Source: Planctomycetota bacterium (GTDB lineage: Bacteria > Planctomycetota > Phycisphaerae > WQYP01). Taken from it: a DNA stretch of 9,054 nt. Numbering within the stretch: position 1 is the stretch's first letter; each line of letters begins with the position of its first letter. The notes under the pieces are model-generated. The model was not told the origin of the DNA. It ran no database searches and saw nothing but the letters and a program-made list of their open reading frames with translations. Positions 6,590-9,054 of this stretch are shown here, in pieces. The translations under genes and the position numbers were made by a program. The stretch spans positions 1-9,054 of the forward strand of contig JAJZCT010000099.1 in NCBI GenBank assembly GCA_021828925.1, written 5' to 3'.

Positions 6590-6949
6590 TCATGGGGATC
6601 CGGGCGTGGTGCATCCTATATTGGCTACAAAGCCGCCGCAATATCCCCCGTCCCACACGCCATTTACCAAGCTGTCACCACACCCCGCTGCTCCGGCGTT
6701 GTACCCGGAGTAAATCATAGGTAGGGACGCCGCGTCCTGTCCCCCATACTGATCTAGGATTTGACATGTTGATGTCGAGATAGAAGGACATTGGTTATTA
6801 GCGCTGTAGCACGCGGGACTAGGGATTTCCCCGCGCACCACCACGATTCCTCCGATCCCTACCGCTAGCATTGTGGCGAGGCCCTTAGCCGCATTCAGCA
6901 CGGCTCTTCTACCCGTCATGTTGATTCGACTACCAATTGTCTTGAACAT
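6590..6949 (-). CDS. Small exported six-cysteine protein with Tat-like leader
   Basis: A 119-residue protein of no family I recognise. The N-terminus has T12-G-R14-R15-A-V-L, close to a twin-arginine motif, then an Ala/Gly/Val-rich hydrophobic stretch (about 20-38) suited to a Tat or Sec signal. The remaining 75 residues are rich in Gly, Ser and Tyr, with six cysteines at 47, 54, 62, 90, 104 and 113 and none in the leader, the pattern of a disulfide-stabilised secreted domain. The start is well supported: AAGGAG (6962-6957) lies 7 bases before the ATG at 6949. It lies in the same run as the MauE-like and thioredoxin-like genes and is an obvious candidate client for them. Whether the leader is cleaved or kept as an anchor cannot be judged; residues around E41-P45 offer no clear A-X-A site. 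Confidence 0.75.
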   Translation of the reverse strand: MFKTIGSRINMTGRRAVLNAAKGLATMLAVGIGGIVVVRGEIPSPACYSANNQCPSISTSTCQILDQYGGQDAASLPMIYSGYNAGAAGCGDSLVNGVWDGGYCGGFVANIGCTTPGSP

Positions 6950-6976
6950 GGGGATACTCCTTGATAGAAACCAACT

Positions 6977-7011
6977 ATTTCACGGATTTCAGAGCATCCG
7001 AAATCCGAAAT
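6977..7011 (-). repeat. Intercistronic hairpin between the 257-residue gene and the six-cysteine gene
   Basis: CGGATTTC (6983-6990) pairs perfectly with GAAATCCG (7000-7007) around a 9-base loop. Flanking ATTT (6977-6980) and AAAT (7008-7011) extend the stem past a 2-base bulge. It fills half of the 66-base gap and ends 14 bases upstream of the ribosome binding site of the six-cysteine gene. No T-run follows, so transcription probably continues; an RNA-processing, stabilising or partial-attenuation role is an inference. Confidence 0.5.
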
Positions 7012-7015
7012 GATC

Positions 7016-7789
7016 TCAATTCGCCGCCATCTTGCGGCGCGAACCTTTTAGCCCTTTTACAAAGTTCCGAATAGTGACGGCTTCCAAACCACGGTAATAA
7101 AAATGCATGCGGCCCCACCTCAATCCCTTTTCAATTGCCCGCGAGGTCAGTATTCCGCGCGACCTCTCGGCTGCCTCCCAGCGGCGAAACAGGTCCAAGT
7201 GGAAATAGGATTTTTCGGCTATTTGCGCCGCTTCGGAATATTTTGGTATGGAGCCGCAGCGCGCCATGCACCAACGCAGAATCGAGAGATAGGCGAACCG
7301 CTGATTGGCCGCCCATACGGCGGGGTCGCGGTGCTCCAGCAAATTCATAACATGCAATATTCGCCGGGTGAGGGCAAGCCCAACGCCCCCTGTCTTCCCA
7401 CCGGGCGGATCATCGAACAATTTTCCGGTTGCGCATGCGGCAACCAATTGGTTCCGAAATTCACGCCGCTGCGTCTCTCGCTCCTGCCAAGCCCGGTGGC
7501 CGAAGTAATAGGGTGCCGGGTGTTGCGAAAGCGGGTCCAACATCGCCGCCTGGAGGATTGTATTAATGGAGTAATTTTCCGCCACGCGAATAGCCAGTTT
7601 CATCGGCCCACGCACCAGGAACCGTTTCCAGTCCCCGCCCCAGAAATTGACCACCCGGCTTTGGGCCGTTCCATGCATTCTCGCCAGCGACGCGGTGTCG
7701 AGTGAGAAGACCGTGCCAGAATGGTGGGATGCGGCCAAAGGAAGCATCGACACGACGTAGTCGCGATCGCGATTCTTCCAACATACCAT
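7016..7789 (-). CDS. Unrecognised 257-residue protein, first gene of the central cluster
   Basis: I do not recognise this protein. The ATG at 7789 is chosen because AAGGA (7801-7797) sits 7 bases upstream; an in-frame TTG at 7834 would add 15 residues but lies in the presumed leader. The chain has no signal peptide or membrane helix. It begins with a mixed segment (near residues 20-45 a SHHSGTVFSLDTASLARMHG stretch), is then mostly helical, with many Arg and Trp residues, and ends in a strongly basic tail (KGLKGSRRKMAAN). A glycine-rich turn, DDPPGGKTGG, lies mid-chain; it resembles but does not match a P-loop. Composition suggests a soluble, cytoplasmic, possibly nucleic-acid- or membrane-surface-binding protein, but that is only a guess. 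It is the first gene after the strong promoter at 7874-7846. Confidence 0.72.
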   Translation of the reverse strand: MVCWKNRDRDYVVSMLPLAASHHSGTVFSLDTASLARMHGTAQSRVVNFWGGDWKRFLVRGPMKLAIRVAENYSINTILQAAMLDPLSQHPAPYYFGHRAWQERETQRREFRNQLVAACATGKLFDDPPGGKTGGVGLALTRRILHVMNLLEHRDPAVWAANQRFAYLSILRWCMARCGSIPKYSEAAQIAEKSYFHLDLFRRWEAAERSRGILTSRAIEKGLRWGRMHFYYRGLEAVTIRNFVKGLKGSRRKMAAN

Positions 7790-7821
7790 ATTAAAATCCT
7801 TGCGCCTTTGGATCGAATAAT

Positions 7822-7831
7822 GATAATTATC
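7822..7831. promoter_or_regulatory. Perfect palindrome GATAATTATC in the leader of the central cluster
   Basis: This 10-bp perfect palindrome lies just downstream of the expected transcription start and continues as ATTATT on the minus strand. The hexamer series GATAAT / ATTATC / ATTATT recalls a Fur-type iron box, but the full 19-bp consensus is not matched. It is well placed for a repressor. The surrounding 40 bases are very AT-rich, so chance is a real possibility. Confidence 0.3.
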
Positions 7832-7845
7832 CAAAGATGAATAAT

Positions 7846-7874
7846 TTTATAAACCATGTCCGGTAAAAAGTCAA
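7846..7874 (-). promoter_or_regulatory. Strong sigma70-type promoter of the central cluster
   Basis: On the minus strand TTGACT (7874-7869) and TATAAA (7851-7846) each match the consensus at five of six positions and are separated by exactly 17 bp. A start near 7839 would give a leader of about 50 bases before the ATG at 7789. It lies between the hairpin after the regulator gene and the first gene of the cluster, where a promoter is expected. Confidence 0.75.
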
Positions 7875-7893
7875 GGCTCGCGGATTTGTTACA

Positions 7894-7913
7894 GCGACCG
7901 TTTTGCCGGTCGC
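7894..7913 (-). terminator. Hairpin just after the XylR-type gene, possible terminator
   Basis: GCGACCG (7894-7900) and CGGTCGC (7907-7913) form a perfect 7-bp GC-rich stem with a 6-base loop, starting 9 bases after the regulator's stop codon. Placement between a gene end and a new promoter suits a terminator. The bases after it on the minus strand (TGTAACAAATCC) contain no T-run, so termination would be weak or factor-assisted. Confidence 0.4.
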
Positions 7914-7922
7914 GGCACGCCG

Positions 7923-9054
7923 TCAGATCGATTGCAGACGAAACCGGCCGGGCGTTTGGCCGCGATATCTTTTAAAGAACCGGTTCAGATGCGACTCGGC
8001 ATCGAAGCCGGTGAGTTCGGCGATGCGCGTCAACGGATAGCGGGTGTTAAGCAGCAATCGATCGATACGATTGAGCCGCACACGGTTGATTTCCTCATAC
8101 GGAGAAAATCCGGTTACCGCCATGAATCGCCTCTCGAGTGTGCAGCGGGACACCAGCATGTTGGCATCGGCCAGATGATCCAGCACACTGTCAACCGTCA
8201 GTCCTCTGCCGGTGTACTCCCGGATATATCTCAGGGCTTTCGCCACCAGCGGGTCGGCTACGGCTATGGTATCCGTAGAGGTGCGCGTGATGACTCCCGC
8301 CGGCTGAACCAACTGCGGCCTGGTTGGCACCTTTGTGCCGCCAATAATGCTGTCAAGCATTTCCGCCGCCTCGAAGCCGATCCGATCAGCTGCCGGATCA
8401 ACACTGGTCATGGTCGGCACAGCCAACTCGCAGAGCACTTCGTCATTATCCACGCCGACGAGCACAATTTCCTCCGGAACATGTATCCCGGCCTGCTGAC
8501 AACCCGCCAGCACAAGTCGGCCGCAGATGTCATTGCACGCCATGATACCCGCCGGCTTGGGCAGGGCTTTAAGCCACGGCAACAAATTGGCATAATCAAT
8601 GCTTGACCGCCAGCCCGGTGCGCGCCTCACACCGGCACCGCGCCGGCTTTGACTGATAAAGACCTGCGGGTTGAACCCTTTCCCGGACAAATACTCCTGA
8701 AAGGCTTTGGCGCGGCGTTCCGATGCCTGTTGAGACTCAAAACCGCAATACGCGAATGTTTCCAGGCCACACTGAAGCAGATGATCCGCGGCGAGCCGCG
8801 CAATGGCCTGATGGTCGCTGTGGATATTGGCTATACCCTTGGGCGGCTCCAGCGATCCCAGATCGACAATTGGCACCCGCAGGCGCCGCAGTGACGCAAA
8901 CTGACGGGGGTTGCGAATTCGGCATACGACCCCTTGAAATTTTCCGCGAAAAAGCCAGCGTGGCAGATTTTCTTCCTCCATCCAGGGTTCATATTCAACA
9001 GTCCAGTTGGGGTGGGTATGCGCAAATCGCGATATTCCGCGCAGCAGGCCGCTT
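7923..9054 (-). CDS. XylR-type transcriptional regulator (LacI-like sensor + AraC DNA-binding domain), N-terminus outside window
   Basis: The frame is open to the right edge. An ATG at 8981 is internal: 24 more codons upstream read GLLRGISRFAH..., which matches the usual start of the sensor domain. About 376 residues are present against 392 in E. coli XylR, so only the first 15-20 are missing. The first two thirds form a periplasmic-binding-protein-like sensor: IHSDHQAIARLAADHLLQCG, a MACNDICGRLVLAGCQQAGI segment, VGVDNDEVLCELAVPTMTSV, and the D..RIGFEAAEML helix. The last 100 residues hold two AraC-type helix-turn-helix units, SRCTLERRFM and RIAELTGFDAESHLNRFFKRYRG..PG.FR. Such proteins bind a sugar in the sensor and direct repeats in DNA. 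The ligand cannot be told; pentoses are typical, and the sugar-acid dehydratase at the other end of the window is a candidate target. Confidence 0.94.
   Translation of the reverse strand, partial: SGLLRGISRFAHTHPNWTVEYEPWMEEENLPRWLFRGKFQGVVCRIRNPRQFASLRRLRVPIVDLGSLEPPKGIANIHSDHQAIARLAADHLLQCGLETFAYCGFESQQASERRAKAFQEYLSGKGFNPQVFISQSRRGAGVRRAPGWRSSIDYANLLPWLKALPKPAGIMACNDICGRLVLAGCQQAGIHVPEEIVLVGVDNDEVLCELAVPTMTSVDPAADRIGFEAAEMLDSIIGGTKVPTRPQLVQPAGVITRTSTDTIAVADPLVAKALRYIREYTGRGLTVDSVLDHLADANMLVSRCTLERRFMAVTGFSPYEEINRVRLNRIDRLLLNTRYPLTRIAELTGFDAESHLNRFFKRYRGQTPGRFRLQSI

Noticed and set aside
6950..7015. Intrinsic terminator at the 6977-7011 hairpin
   Set aside because: The stem is good, but the minus strand after it reads AGTTGGTTTC with no T-run, and a strong ribosome binding site follows directly.
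7103..7705. A plus-strand open frame of 200 codons
   Set aside because: It is antisense to the 257-residue gene, which has the better start signal and follows a promoter. This is the least certain rejection because the minus-strand protein is not recognised either.
7932..8606. A plus-strand open frame of 224 codons
   Set aside because: It is antisense to the XylR-type regulator, whose domains are complete in the minus frame.
1..9054. tRNA, rRNA, CRISPR array, insertion sequence or phage genes
   Set aside because: No spaced direct-repeat array, cloverleaf, transposase motif or terminal inverted repeat was seen on either strand by reading.

Overview
All convincing genes in this window lie on the minus strand, so the map reads right to left. 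The gene set suggests a bacterium of the Planctomycetota-Verrucomicrobiota-Lentisphaerota group, most likely a Phycisphaerae-like planctomycete. The grounds are an H-X9-DG/DUF1559-type pseudopilin, a DUF1573 protein beside a MauE/thioredoxin pair, and a XylR-type regulator (LacI-like sensor fused to an AraC DNA-binding domain). This assignment is inferred from gene families only; there is no rRNA or other phylogenetic marker here.

Right edge (9054-7923): nearly all of a XylR-type sugar-responsive regulator whose first residues lie outside the window. It is followed by a short perfect hairpin. A strong sigma70-type promoter (TTGACT-17 bp-TATAAA, 7874-7846) then points leftwards into the central cluster.

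Centre (7789-1814): a run of co-directional genes that looks like one transcription unit. In order they are an unrecognised 257-residue protein, a small exported six-cysteine protein with a Tat-like leader, a doubtful short ORF, a periplasm-facing protein with a signal peptide and C-terminal membrane anchor (LolA-like by impression), a membrane-anchored DUF1573 protein, a MauE/DoxX-like membrane protein, a CxxC thioredoxin-like domain, and a type II secretion/DUF1559-type pseudopilin with an unusually long leader. The MauE-like and thioredoxin-like parts lie in different frames and overlap, which suggests a fused redox protein split by a one-base frameshift. My best reading of the cluster is an extracytoplasmic thiol-disulfide module: MauE plus thioredoxin supply redox equivalents, and the six-cysteine protein is a plausible client. 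This resembles the logic of methylamine dehydrogenase maturation (MauE/MauD acting on the cysteine-rich small subunit), but no homology to that enzyme is visible.

Left edge (1813-1): a gene-free stretch of about 690 bases carrying two well-matched 18-bp direct repeats spaced 22 bp apart (an AraC-family operator geometry), several inverted repeats and a weak promoter candidate. It leads into a split altronate/galactarate dehydratase-type (UxaA family) enzyme: a 92-residue SAF-domain subunit and, 4 bases on, the large catalytic subunit, which runs off the window. The sugar-acid dehydratase and the XylR-type regulator may belong to one carbohydrate-catabolism programme interrupted by the envelope/redox cluster, but nothing in the sequence proves it.
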